Origin: Sphingobium sp. SCG-1
GTDB taxonomy: Bacteria > Pseudomonadota > Alphaproteobacteria > Sphingomonadales > Sphingomonadaceae
Assembly: GCF_002953135.1 (NCBI RefSeq)
Contig: NZ_CP026372.1
Location: 2,418,001-2,482,000, forward strand
Length of the DNA: 64,000 nucleotides
Reading direction: 5' to 3'
Both the position numbers and the translations under genes were made by a program. Below, in pieces: positions 42,827 through 52,178 of the stretch. The first letter of the stretch is position 1. Each line of letters opens with the position of its first letter. The notes below the pieces were generated by a model. It ran no database searches, was not told where the DNA came from, and saw only the letters and a list, made by a program, of their open reading frames with translations.

Positions 42827-43873
42827 ATGATACGATCCGCCATTCTCGCCGCAGCGCTCATAACGAGCGCGATGTGGCCGGAAATAGCCATCGCGCCGCC
42901 CGCTTCGGCGCAGACTGACACGGGTTTCCAGTCCTATCTGGAGACTTTGCGCCCCAAGGCTCGCGCTATGGGCATCAGCGATGCCACAATGGGCAACGTC
43001 TTTCCCACTCTCACGCCTAACCCCCGTGTAGTTGAACTGGACCAAGCTCAGCCCGGCGGCCTTCCCGGTTCTGGCACCTCTATTCCTGCCTTCGAGCCTT
43101 ATCGCCGTCAGCATGTCGACGCCGCGAGGATCAATCGGGGCAGGATTGCCTATCAGAACAATCGTGGTCGGCTTTCTCGAATCGAACAGCAAACCGGTGT
43201 GCCCGAGGCGATCATGGTCGCGATCTACGGGCATGAAACGAACTATGGCTCCTATACAGGCGACTTCGATCTGCTGCGCTCGCTCGCGACCCTAGCCTAT
43301 GAGGGGCGCCGACGGAGTCTGTTCGAGCCGGAATTTCTCGCCACGCTCAAGATGCTGGATAATGGCGTTCCACGCTCGCAACTTGTTGGAAGTTGGGCCG
43401 GGGCAACTGGCTATCCCCAGTTCCTTCCATCCGTCTACTTGCGCGTGGCGAAGGATGGCGACGGCGACGGCCGCGCGAACATCTGGTCCAGCGAAGCCGA
43501 TGCCCTTGCTTCGATCGCCAACTACTTCGTGGATGCAGGATGGCGGAAAGGGACGCCATGGGGAGTCGCGGCCTCTGTCCCAGCGGATTTCGACCGCGCC
43601 AGTATTACGAACCGCACCAACGCGCCACGCTGTCCGCGTGTCATGGAGCGCCATAGCCGCTGGCTCACAATGGCCGAGTGGCGCAGGCGCGGCGTAATCG
43701 CGCAAGGTCCGGCCATGCTTGCTGACAGCGAGTTGGCAACGTTGATCGAACCTGATGGCCCTGGCCGCACAGCGTACCTCCTGACCGGTAATTATCGGGT
43801 GATCCTCGATTACAACTGCTCGAACTTCTATGCGCTGTCCGTCGGATTGCTTGCGGATGCTGTCGCGGGTTAG
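42827..43873 (+). CDS. mltB: Lytic murein transglycosylase, MltB family
   Basis: 348 residues with a signal peptide ending ASAQTD. The transglycosylase domain has the catalytic Glu in IYGHETNYG, then LVGSWAGATGYPQFLPS and the NIWSSEADALASIANY region, typical of MltB/SLT_2 (family 3). ATG 42827 is chosen because AAGGGG lies six bases upstream; an ATG at 42821 is in frame. It cleaves the MurNAc-GlcNAc bond, forming 1,6-anhydro ends in the periplasm. It starts the long plus-strand gene run, and its last 17 bases overlap the next gene. Confidence 0.9.
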   Translation: MIRSAILAAALITSAMWPEIAIAPPASAQTDTGFQSYLETLRPKARAMGISDATMGNVFPTLTPNPRVVELDQAQPGGLPGSGTSIPAFEPYRRQHVDAARINRGRIAYQNNRGRLSRIEQQTGVPEAIMVAIYGHETNYGSYTGDFDLLRSLATLAYEGRRRSLFEPEFLATLKMLDNGVPRSQLVGSWAGATGYPQFLPSVYLRVAKDGDGDGRANIWSSEADALASIANYFVDAGWRKGTPWGVAASVPADFDRASITNRTNAPRCPRVMERHSRWLTMAEWRRRGVIAQGPAMLADSELATLIEPDGPGRTAYLLTGNYRVILDYNCSNFYALSVGLLADAVAG

Positions 43874-44738
43874 GCTCTTCATCACAAGCGCGGCGCTGAT
43901 GGTGATGCTCGGTTCCTGCGGCATGATCGATGGTCAGCGCGACGGTAGGTTCCGGGCCGGATCGCCTGGACGGACTGGCTCGCAAGTCGCCGATCTGCCG
44001 GTCAAGATCGGCGCGCCGTACACGATAGCTGGCGTGACCTACACGCCGTCAGATGTTCGCAATTATCAGGCGGTCGGCCTTGCCAGTTGGTATGGCGAGG
44101 AATTGAATGGCAACCGCACAGCCAATGGTGAGAGGTTCGAACCCTCTGCCATCAGCGCCGCCCATCGCACCCTGCCGCTGCCAAGCTACGTCGAAGTCAC
44201 GGCTCTCTCGACCGGCAGAACGATATTGCTGCGTATCAACGACCGTGGGCCGTTCACGCAGGCGCGTGAAATCGATTTGTCCCGCGGCGCTGCCGAGCAA
44301 TTGGGCATATTAGGCGGAGGCGCAACAGCCGTCCGTGTCCGACGGGTCGATCCGCCGGAGGCCGAGCGCGCGGTGCTGAGATCGGGCAGGCGTGTGGCGG
44401 AGAGGCCAAGTGTGCGAGGGGTTGAACTCGCGGCCATGCAGGAATCCGCTGGATTACCTGCCATCGCGCCACGTGTTTGGGCCGCTCCGCAAACGCTGCC
44501 TGCCAAAGGCTTCTATACGGTGCAGATCGCGTCTTTTGCGGCGAAAGATCGGGCGGAAGCACTGGCCGAACGTATCGGTGCGAAGGCCATCCTGACCGGA
44601 TCGCTGTGGCGTGTCGGCTATGGTCCCTATACCACAGCGGCGGATGCGCGCGCTGGTGTCACCTATGCCGCATCGAAGGGGTTCCGCGACGCCGTCATTA
44701 TAGCTAATGACGAGAGGCCAACCGCGTCACCGCGTTGA
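43857..44738 (+). CDS. rlpA: RlpA-family lipoprotein with SPOR domain
   Basis: 293 residues from ATG 43857, overlapping the mltB stop; an upstream ATG at 43830 is possible. The lipobox is LGSC near residue 21. A double-psi beta-barrel domain (about 75-160: GLASWYGEELNGNRTANGE, AAHRTLPLPSYVEVT, RINDRGPF with the catalytic Asp) is followed by a C-terminal SPOR domain (FYTVQIASFAAKDRAEALAE). RlpA removes glycan strands lacking stem peptides, and SPOR directs it to septal peptidoglycan. It sits between two other wall enzymes. Confidence 0.93.
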   Translation: MLSRVRLFITSAALMVMLGSCGMIDGQRDGRFRAGSPGRTGSQVADLPVKIGAPYTIAGVTYTPSDVRNYQAVGLASWYGEELNGNRTANGERFEPSAISAAHRTLPLPSYVEVTALSTGRTILLRINDRGPFTQAREIDLSRGAAEQLGILGGGATAVRVRRVDPPEAERAVLRSGRRVAERPSVRGVELAAMQESAGLPAIAPRVWAAPQTLPAKGFYTVQIASFAAKDRAEALAERIGAKAILTGSLWRVGYGPYTTAADARAGVTYAASKGFRDAVIIANDERPTASPR

Positions 44739-44769
44739 ATCGGCGGATCAGATTGTGTCGAGAGTATAG

Positions 44770-45933
44770 ATGAAAAAGAGCTTTGCCGTCGCCTTGTTTC
44801 TCCCGCTTCTGGCGCAGCCACTTGCCGCTGAAGCGCCACCCTATACGAGCGCGGCGAAGATCGCGTTCATGAAGGATCTGTCCTCTGGCGCGATCCTCTA
44901 TGACAAGGGCGGGGATCAGCGGATGCCGCCCGCCTCGCTCGCCAAGATGATGACTGCGCACGTTGCCTTTCGCCTGATCCAGCAGGGCCAATTGAAGCTC
45001 GACACGAAGTTCACTGTCCGCCCAGAGACATGGAAGAAATGGCATGGGCCGGAAGCGGGATCGACGATGTTCCTTTCTGTCGGCGAACAGGTGTCAGTCG
45101 AGAACCTGCTCCACGGGATCGTAACATTGTCGGGCAATGACGCCTGCGTCGTGCTGGCGGAGGGCATTGCGGGGACCGAGGACGCCTTTGTTGCTTTGAT
45201 GAATCAGGAGGCCAAGCGCATGGGCCTCACCAACAGCCATTTCGGTAACAGCAACGGTTGGCCCGATGAGGGCGTGACTTATGTCACTGCGCGCGACTTA
45301 GCCCGATTGGCGGAAGGCACCATCCAGGAGACGCCCGACCTCTATAAGAGATTTTACGCCACCACGTCCTTCACCTGGGGCAAGACCATGGGCGGCAACC
45401 AGATCACGCAGGCCAACCGCAACCCCATTCTGGGCCGTATACCAGGCGCAGACGGGTTGAAGACAGGGCACACCGAAGAAGCTGGCTACGGCTTCACCGG
45501 TTCCGCCGATCAGGGCGGTCGTCGTCTGGTCATGGTGGTCGCGGGTTTGGACAGCTTCAATGCCCGGATTGAAGAATCGGTCCGCTTCATGGATTGGGGT
45601 TTTCGCGCGTGGAAAGCGCAGCCGCTGTTCAAGAAAGATGCGTTGGTCGAAACTGCCGATGTCCAGTTGGGCAGCGCGCGGACGGTAGGCCTCGTCGCGC
45701 CTCGCAATCTTGCCGTCACCATGCCGCGCACCGCGTCTAGCAACATTCAGGTGAAGGTCGTCTATAACGGCCCCATCAAGGCGCCGATCGCCAAGGGGCA
45801 GGAAATTGCTCAACTGGTCGTGACGACGCCGGACACCGGTGCACAGACGATGCCGCTCGTCGCCGCTGAAGCCGTTACCGAAGCAGGGATTTTTGGTCGG
45901 TTCTGGAATGGCCTGACGTCGTTCTTCGGATAA
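44770..45933 (+). CDS. D-alanyl-D-alanine carboxypeptidase (PBP5/6 type)
   Basis: 387 residues with a signal peptide ending LAAEA. The penicillin-binding motifs are SLAK (about 56-59), SGN (SGNDACVVL) and KTG (GLKTGHTEEAGYGF). A PBP5-type C-terminal beta domain begins around residue 285, and the amphipathic tail (FGRFWNGLTSFFG) probably anchors it to the inner membrane. It trims terminal D-Ala from peptidoglycan stems. It could be called dacC or dacA; orthology is not resolved. Its stop overlaps the tmk start (TAATG). Confidence 0.94.
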   Translation: MKKSFAVALFLPLLAQPLAAEAPPYTSAAKIAFMKDLSSGAILYDKGGDQRMPPASLAKMMTAHVAFRLIQQGQLKLDTKFTVRPETWKKWHGPEAGSTMFLSVGEQVSVENLLHGIVTLSGNDACVVLAEGIAGTEDAFVALMNQEAKRMGLTNSHFGNSNGWPDEGVTYVTARDLARLAEGTIQETPDLYKRFYATTSFTWGKTMGGNQITQANRNPILGRIPGADGLKTGHTEEAGYGFTGSADQGGRRLVMVVAGLDSFNARIEESVRFMDWGFRAWKAQPLFKKDALVETADVQLGSARTVGLVAPRNLAVTMPRTASSNIQVKVVYNGPIKAPIAKGQEIAQLVVTTPDTGAQTMPLVAAEAVTEAGIFGRFWNGLTSFFG

Positions 45934-46562
45934 TGCAGCCGGGTCGCTTTGTCAGTTTGGAGGGCGGAGAGGGCGCGGGGAAGTCGACGCAAGTCAAGGC
46001 GCTGGCGCAAGCTTTGCGGAACCGAGGCGTTGTCGTTGTCGAAACACGTGAGCCGGGTGGAAGTGCCGGTGCTGAAGCCATTCGGGACTTGCTACTGAAA
46101 GGCGACGCGGATCGCTGGACGCCCCGCGCCGAGGCCTTGCTGTTCGCTGCCGCTCGCTCGGATCACGTGTCCCGCGTCATCCGCCCGGCGATCGGTCGCG
46201 GGGAATGGGTCATTGCCGACCGTTTTCTGGACAGTAGCCGCGCCTATCAAGGGGGCAGCAACGGGCTTGTGGACGAAGACATACTTTCGCTGCACCGCAT
46301 CGGCAGCGAGGGCTTTCTGCCCGACCGCACTCTCATCCTAGCGGTGTCGGAGGATGTTGCGGAGGCGCGCGCATCGGCCCGAGATACGGATGGTCCCGAC
46401 AGAATTGGCGGAAGAAGCCAGGAATATCATCGTCTTGTGGCTAATTCCTTCAAGCGCTTTGCAGGCCAGGAACCCGAACGTTTCCGCGTGGTGGATGCCA
46501 GCGGTAGCGCAGATGCTGTGACGGCCAATTTGCTAGAGGCATTGGCGGATATGCTGCCATGA
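45933..46562 (+). CDS. tmk: Thymidylate kinase
   Basis: 209 residues. P-loop EGGEGAGKSTQVK (about 9-21), the DR motif in VIADRFLDSSRAYQGG, and the lid region RDTDGPDRIGGRSQEYHR. It phosphorylates dTMP to dTDP and is essential for DNA synthesis. It is coupled to the carboxypeptidase gene by TAATG and to holB by ATGA, so the three are co-translated. Normal length for the family. Confidence 0.96.
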   Translation: MQPGRFVSLEGGEGAGKSTQVKALAQALRNRGVVVVETREPGGSAGAEAIRDLLLKGDADRWTPRAEALLFAAARSDHVSRVIRPAIGRGEWVIADRFLDSSRAYQGGSNGLVDEDILSLHRIGSEGFLPDRTLILAVSEDVAEARASARDTDGPDRIGGRSQEYHRLVANSFKRFAGQEPERFRVVDASGSADAVTANLLEALADMLP

Positions 46563-47539
46563 CGTCACTTATCGGCCATGATCTTCAAGCTCGCACACTG
46601 CTTGATGCTGCGCGGGGGGGGCGGATGCATCATGGCTGGATTCTTGCCGGACCGCGGGGGGTGGGCAAAGCCAGCTTCGCTCGTATGGCAGCGCGCCGCC
46701 TGCTTGCAGAAGCGGCAGGCACGGTGCAGACCGGCGACACTCTCGACTTGCCTCTTGATAATCCGAATGGTCGGCTATTCGACGCAGGAACTCATCCCGA
46801 CTATGCCGAACTCACACGGTTGGAAAAAGACAATGGTGATCTGGCCCGTAACATAAGCGTGGATCAGGTGCGCGGTCTCCAGCGGCTGCTTGGCTCAGTG
46901 CCGTCGCTTTCGAACCGCCGGATTATTGTGATCGACAGTGCCGACGACATGGAACGTGGCGCAGCCAACGCGTTGCTTAAGAATCTTGAGGAGCCGCCGG
47001 CCGGCACTGTTTTTCTGCTTGTTGCCCATGCGCCTGCGCGCCTGCTGCCGACGATCCGGTCGCGTTGTCGCGTCTTGCGTTTCGCCTCCTTGGACCATGA
47101 GGCATTGCAGGTCATTCTGCGCCGTCACCTTCCGAACGTGACAGCCGACGAATTAGACGCGCTGGTAAGGGCAGGGGAGGGATCACCCGGTAGGGCACTT
47201 GGCTATGCGGGACTCGAACTGGGGCAGATCGAACATGCGCTGGCGGCCATCGCAGCCGATGGCGATCCCACCAACAAGAGGCGGCTTGCTTTAGCCAAGC
47301 AACTTGGCGGCAAGGCCGCTCGCCCTCGCTATGAAGCATTTCTCGAACGAGTTCCGGCCTTTCTCGCGTCGGCTGCCCGTTTACAGCAGGGCCACGCCCT
47401 TAAAGTCACACTGACAGGGTGGGAGCAGGCGAAGCAGCTCGCGTCGGGTGCCGTTATCCTCTCGCTTGATCCGGCAAGCGTCGTATTCGAGCTATGTTCG
47501 TATGTCGCAGTTCTTGCGCAGGAACGCCGCGCCGCCTGA
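46559..47539 (+). CDS. holB: DNA polymerase III subunit delta'
   Basis: 326 residues of the clamp-loader AAA+ family. GPRGVGKASFARMAARRLL is a modified Walker A loop. NALLKNLEEPPAGTVFLLVAHAP is the sensor-type helix of delta', and IRSRCRVLRF contains the SRC arginine finger. Delta' is the stator of the clamp loader and usually does not hydrolyse ATP. Its location directly after tmk is a widespread bacterial gene order. The start overlaps the tmk stop. Confidence 0.94.
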   Translation: MTSLIGHDLQARTLLDAARGGRMHHGWILAGPRGVGKASFARMAARRLLAEAAGTVQTGDTLDLPLDNPNGRLFDAGTHPDYAELTRLEKDNGDLARNISVDQVRGLQRLLGSVPSLSNRRIIVIDSADDMERGAANALLKNLEEPPAGTVFLLVAHAPARLLPTIRSRCRVLRFASLDHEALQVILRRHLPNVTADELDALVRAGEGSPGRALGYAGLELGQIEHALAAIAADGDPTNKRRLALAKQLGGKAARPRYEAFLERVPAFLASAARLQQGHALKVTLTGWEQAKQLASGAVILSLDPASVVFELCSYVAVLAQERRAA

Positions 47540-47615
47540 CTTGGCCAAATCGGCCTTTGCGCGGTGCAGGGTCAGTCGTTAGAGAGGCCCAATACACGCC
47601 TGTTGAAGCGAGCTT

Positions 47616-49180
47616 ATGTCCAAACCTTTTACCATCACGACGGCAATAAGTTACCCTAACGGCCGGCCCCATATCGGCCATGCCTATGAGGCGGTTGCGA
47701 CCGACGCAATCGCCCGCTTCCAGCGCATGATGGGCCGCGATGTCTTCTTTCAGACCGGCACCGACGAACATGGCCTGAAGATGGATCAGGCGGCTCGCAG
47801 TCGCGGCATCACGCCGCGCGCTCTTGCAGATGAAATGGCATCCTATTTCAAGCAGATGGATGACTCTCTCAACGTCAGTTATGATCGTTTCATTCGCACC
47901 AGTGAACCGGCGCATCATGCCGCCAGCCAAGCCATTTGGAAAGCCATGGAAGCCAGCGGCGACCTTTATCTGGGTCGGTATGAAGGCTGGTATTCCGTAC
48001 GGGATGAAGCGTTCTACGACGAAAAGGAACTGACTGACGGGGAAGGGGGGAGAAGCTTTCTCCTCAAGGCACGCCCGTGGAATGGACCGTTGAGGAGAGT
48101 TGGTTCTTCAAGCTGTCCAAATATCAGCAGCCGCTTCTGGACCTGTACACGAAAAACCTGGATTTCATCCGCCCCGAAAGCCGCCGCAATGAAGTCATGC
48201 GTTTCGTGGAAGGCGGGCTGGCGGACCTAAGCATATCGCGCACGAGTTTCGACTGGGGCGTGAAAGTGCCGGGATCGGAAGGGCACGTGATGTACGTGTG
48301 GGTCGATGCCTTGACGAACTATCTCACTGGTTGCGGCTATCCCGATGATATGGAGCGCATGGCGCAATACTGGACCGATGGCGGTGATATGATCCATATT
48401 ATCGGCAAAGATATTGTGCGTTTTCATGCTGTTTACTGGCCAGCATTCTTGATGAGTGCGAAGTTGCCTCTGCCTAGCCAAGTGTTCGGTCATGGCTTCC
48501 TGCTGAATCGCGGCGAGAAGATGTCCAAGTCTGTAGGCAATGTCGCAGATCCGCTGGAACTTGCGGATCGATTTGGCGTCGATCAATTGCGCTACTTTCT
48601 GCTCTCGGAAGTGACCTTTGGCAACGACGGCAGTTACAGCGCCGAAGCAATTGTCCAGAGAGCGAATAGCGATCTGGCGAACAGCTTCGGCAACCTGGCC
48701 CAGCGCACATTGAGCTTCATAGCCAAGAACCTTGAAGGCAAGCTGCCCGACATTGGCGACGCGACTGATGCGGATGCGGAGTTGCGGCGATTGGTCGTCG
48801 TGGCATCTGAAGATTTTCAGAACATGATGGCTGATCTCGCGCCTTCGCACGCAATCGAAACCTGGATGAAGGCTGTATTCGCCTGCAACCAGTATATCGA
48901 CGCGCAGGCGCCGTGGGCGTTGCGGAAGACCGATCCGGTGAGAATGTCGGAAGTACTTGCTGTCTTGTACGAGGCGATCGGAAATCTCGCCATCATGATT
49001 GCGCCCGTGATTCCGACCTCTTCCAATGCGCTGCTCGATCAAATGGGCGTAGCGCCAGACGCTCGCACTTATGCGAACATTGGCGCATCGTGGTATCCGG
49101 CTCTAATGGCGAGCGGATTTACGCTTTCCGCTCCGAAACCTCTATTTCCTCGCCTGGAGCTAACGGAGGCAGAAGGCTGA
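47616..49180 (+). CDS. metG: Methionine--tRNA ligase, interrupted by a one-base frameshift
   Basis: The gene reads from ATG 47616 (NGRPHIGHAYEAV with the HIGH motif; FFQTGTDEHGLK) to DGEGGR near 48050. The frame then shifts and continues as KLSPQGTPVEWTVEESWFF, FDWGVKVPGSEGHVMYVWVD, FGHGFLLNRGEKMSKSVG (KMSKS) and the anticodon-binding domain to 49180. AGAAGCTT after six G residues seems to lack one base; AGGAAG would restore EGGRKL. The restored product is about 521 residues, with no C-terminal tRNA-binding domain. Because the enzyme is essential, an artefact of sequencing or a second metG copy is more likely than a true loss. Confidence 0.9.
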
Positions 49181-49182
49181 CG

Positions 49183-49959
49183 ATGCTGATCGATAGCCAC
49201 TGTCATCTAAACTATAAGGGTTTGATCGAGGATCAGGCAGGTGTCCTCGCCCGGGCGCGCGAAGCAGGTGTCGGGAAAATGCTCAACATCGCTACGCGCG
49301 AAAGCGAGTGGGACGACGTGCTTGCGACGGCGGAGCGCGAAGACGATGTTTGGGCAACTGTCGGCATCCACCCCCACGAAGCGGATGAACATCCGCACGT
49401 CGATACTGCCAAACTGGTCGAGCGCGCCTCTCATCCCAAGATCGTCGGTATTGGCGAAACGGGTCTCGATTACTACTACGATCAAAGCGACCGGGCGCGG
49501 CAGCAAACCTCATTCCGTGCCCATATCGCAGCCGCGCGGGAGACGCAGCTGCCGCTGATCGTCCATACGCGGGATGCGGAAGACGATACCCTTGCCATAC
49601 TGCGCGATGAAATGGGGAAGGGGGCTTTCCCCGGCGTGATCCATTGCTTCACCGCCAGCGGCGCGTTCGCCAATGCCGCGTTGGAGATCGGTTTTTATAT
49701 CAGTATTTCTGGCATCGTGACGTTCCGCAACGCGAAGGATCTTCAGGAAACGGCTGCTCGCCTTCCGGCGGAACGTCTCTTGATCGAGACAGACAGCCCC
49801 TTCCTTGCCCCCGTGCCGCATCGCGGGAAGCCTTGTGAGCCGTCTTTCGTAGCTGACACGGCACGTTTTCTCGCAAACCTGCGCGGAGAAGGTTTGGAAG
49901 TTTTGGCTGAAGCAACATCTCGTAATTTCAACCAGTTGTTTAAGAAGGCTGTTTTGTGA
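49183..49959 (+). CDS. tatD: TatD-family metal-dependent hydrolase
   Basis: 258 residues from ATG 49183, three bases after the metG stop. TIM-barrel metal motifs are DSHCHL (HxH), GIGETGLDYYY (Glu), LIVHTRDAED (His), VIHCFTAS and ETDSPFLAPVPHRG (Asp). TatD proteins have 3'-5' exonuclease or DNase activity linked to DNA quality control; YcfH/TatD paralogues often follow metG. An open frame extends into metG, but only ATG 49183 gives the conserved MLIDSHCHL start. The next gene starts with GTG overlapping its stop. Confidence 0.93.
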   Translation: MLIDSHCHLNYKGLIEDQAGVLARAREAGVGKMLNIATRESEWDDVLATAEREDDVWATVGIHPHEADEHPHVDTAKLVERASHPKIVGIGETGLDYYYDQSDRARQQTSFRAHIAAARETQLPLIVHTRDAEDDTLAILRDEMGKGAFPGVIHCFTASGAFANAALEIGFYISISGIVTFRNAKDLQETAARLPAERLLIETDSPFLAPVPHRGKPCEPSFVADTARFLANLRGEGLEVLAEATSRNFNQLFKKAVL

Positions 49960-50726
49960 CCTTAAAGGTTACTCTACTCGGATGCGGCACATCGTCAGGA
50001 GTGCCTCGTATCGGAAATGACTGGGGCACTTGCGATCCGACCGAACCAAGGAATGCACGAACACGCGCTTCGATCCTGATCGAAAGCTCGACTACGCGTA
50101 TTTTGGTGGATACCTCACCTGATATGCGAGGCCAATTACTGGCTGCCGGGGTTGTAGAGATTGACGCGATCTTGTGGACGCACGATCATGCCGACCATTG
50201 TCACGGCATCGATGATGTTCGGCAACTGTTTCATCATGCAGGGTCACCGGTTCCGGGCTACGCACGGCGACAGACACTGGACTTGTTGCGGCAGCGCTTC
50301 GCTTACGCATTTGAAGGCCGGGAAGGTTATCCGTCCACAATAGACGGTCGTATCATGCCAGATACGTTTGTAATTGGCGACATCGCGATCGCCACCGTGG
50401 ATCAGCCTCATGGATCAATCTACTCGACGGGCTTCCGCTTTGATTATGGTGGAAAGACAATTGCTTATGCAACAGACTTTCATGAAATAACAGGTGAGAT
50501 GCTGGAAATGTACCGGGGCGTTGATATCTGGATAGCTGACGCGTTGCGCGTGCGTCCGCATCCCACTCACGCGCACCTTGCCCAGACGCTGACAGCCATC
50601 CAAGGCGCAAAACCGGGCAGGGCGATCTTGACGCATATGGATCATAGCATGGACTACCACGTTCTGCGCGCCATGCTGCCGGCGGGGGTCGAACCCGGCT
50701 ACGATGGTATGGTCGCCGTCGCATAA
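49956..50726 (+). CDS. Metallo-beta-lactamase fold hydrolase (PhnP-like)
   Basis: 256 residues. LLGCGTSSGVPRIGNDWG at the start and the metal motif THDHADHCHGIDDVR (about 75) are characteristic of the PhnP/RNase Z-like phosphodiesterase group. IAYATDFHE and ILTHMDHSMDY provide further metal ligands. The start is GTG 49956 overlapping the tatD stop. PhnP hydrolyses cyclic phosphate diesters, but no phosphonate genes are present, so a general nucleotide or RNA phosphodiesterase role is more likely. It is part of the metG-tatD operon. Confidence 0.88.
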   Translation: MTLKVTLLGCGTSSGVPRIGNDWGTCDPTEPRNARTRASILIESSTTRILVDTSPDMRGQLLAAGVVEIDAILWTHDHADHCHGIDDVRQLFHHAGSPVPGYARRQTLDLLRQRFAYAFEGREGYPSTIDGRIMPDTFVIGDIAIATVDQPHGSIYSTGFRFDYGGKTIAYATDFHEITGEMLEMYRGVDIWIADALRVRPHPTHAHLAQTLTAIQGAKPGRAILTHMDHSMDYHVLRAMLPAGVEPGYDGMVAVA

Positions 50727-51325
50727 TGGGCGGGGCGGATACAGCGGGGATCATCTGGTACTTGGCGGTGCTGGTGCTGGTTGGATCCGCGTTGTTGTCA
50801 CGACGGATCAGGTTGCGTACCGCAATCGGGATGATCGTAGCTTGGATCGGTATCTTTACAGTCATATTAACCATCGCAAGCTACCATGATGATATTGCTG
50901 CAATAGCAACACGCGTGAGCGCAAGCGTGACAGGACGGAGCCGTCAGACTGTCGAAGGCGGCCGACTACGCATTCCGATTTCAAGCGACGGACATTATTG
51001 GGTTGAAGGAACTATCAATGACGTTCCGACGCGCTTTTTGATCGATAGCGGCGCGACCATCACAGCGCTTTCTGTTCGAACCGCTCAGGCAGCATCCATA
51101 GATATCGATACACAGCGGATGCCGCTGGTGTTGAACACCGCGAACGGACCGGCGGAAGCCCAGCGAGGTGTCGCACGTCGCATTCGAGTTGGATCTATAT
51201 CCATTCACGACTTGCCAGTGGTGGTTTCTCCCGGGTTCGGCGATGTCAGTGTCTTGGGTATGAACATCTTGTCGCGGCTGAAAAGTTGGCGTGTGGAGGA
51301 TGGAGAGATGATCCTCGAACCATAA
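50726..51325 (+). CDS. Membrane-anchored retropepsin-like aspartic protease
   Basis: 199 residues. Two N-terminal membrane segments (about 8-25 and 33-52) are followed by a single-domain aspartic protease of the TIGR02281 family. The active-site motif is RFLIDSGATITALSV (D-S-G) and the flap and hydrophobic motif lies in VLGMNILSRLKSW. Such proteins act as homodimers, as retropepsins do, on the periplasmic side. The start codon shares its A with the previous stop. The substrate is unknown. Confidence 0.88.
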   Translation: MGGADTAGIIWYLAVLVLVGSALLSRRIRLRTAIGMIVAWIGIFTVILTIASYHDDIAAIATRVSASVTGRSRQTVEGGRLRIPISSDGHYWVEGTINDVPTRFLIDSGATITALSVRTAQAASIDIDTQRMPLVLNTANGPAEAQRGVARRIRVGSISIHDLPVVVSPGFGDVSVLGMNILSRLKSWRVEDGEMILEP

Positions 51326-51377
51326 CTGCCACGAACTATGCCAATTTAACATAATATATATTATCGGACTTTCATTT

Positions 51378-52178
51378 ATGGCTGGACATTGTCCCTCGGA
51401 TGTTCCTGTTGCATCCCCTGCAGATATTGCGCCGCTCGCCAATATCATGGCGCGATTGCGCGATCCTGTTGATGGTTGCCCGTGGGACGTGCAGCAGGAC
51501 TTCGCAACCATCGCGCCCTACACGATTGAGGAAGCGTATGAGGTGGCCGATGCGATTACCCGCAATGACATGCCTGCCCTTAAGGACGAACTTGGCGACC
51601 TGCTGCTTCAGGTTGTTTTCCATTCTCGCATGGCTGAGGAAGCTGGACATTTTGCTCTACAGGATGTCGCCGATGCCATTTGCGAGAAGATGGTGCGTCG
51701 GCACCCGCACGTCTTTCTTGACGGCAGCACCGGCGATGCATCGACTGCGCAGACAAATTGGGAGACTATCAAGGCCACAGAGCGCGCCGAAAAGGAAGAA
51801 GATCGCAGTGCGCTTGCAGGCGTCGCGTTAGCGCTGCCAGCGTTGCTCCGGGCAGAGAAAATTCAGAAGCGCGCTGCCAGGACGGGTTTCGACTGGCCCG
51901 ATCTAAGCGGGGTTACAGCAAAAATTCAGGAAGAACTTCAAGAAGTTGCCGATGCAACCTCTCAAGATGAGAAAGAGGACGAAATTGGTGATCTGCTGTT
52001 CACGGTCGTGAATCTGGCGCGGCATTTGAAAGTCGATCCGGAAGCTGCTCTTCGCCGTGCGACGGCCAAATTCGATGGCCGGTTCCGCGCCATGGAACAA
52101 GCGAGCGGGGATGCCTTCACAACACTTTCGCTTGAGGAGAAAGAAGCGCTTTGGCAGTTTGTTAAGCGTACAGCTTAG
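51378..52178 (+). CDS. mazG: Nucleoside triphosphate pyrophosphohydrolase MazG
   Basis: 266 residues with two MazG domains. The N-terminal one has CPWDVQQDFATIAPYTIEEA and then YEVADAI and DELGDLLLQVV (ExxE...ExxD metal motif). The C-terminal one has EELQEVADA and DEIGDLLFTVVNLARHL. It hydrolyses NTPs, especially aberrant dNTPs, to NMP and PPi. There are 52 bases between the protease stop and this start, with an AT-rich stretch that could hold a promoter. It overlaps hflX tail to tail by four bases. Confidence 0.94.
   Translation: MAGHCPSDVPVASPADIAPLANIMARLRDPVDGCPWDVQQDFATIAPYTIEEAYEVADAITRNDMPALKDELGDLLLQVVFHSRMAEEAGHFALQDVADAICEKMVRRHPHVFLDGSTGDASTAQTNWETIKATERAEKEEDRSALAGVALALPALLRAEKIQKRAARTGFDWPDLSGVTAKIQEELQEVADATSQDEKEDEIGDLLFTVVNLARHLKVDPEAALRRATAKFDGRFRAMEQASGDAFTTLSLEEKEALWQFVKRTA

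Noticed and set aside
43292..43924. 210-codon minus-strand frame opposite mltB
   Set aside because: Antisense to the catalytic domain of MltB and without known domains.
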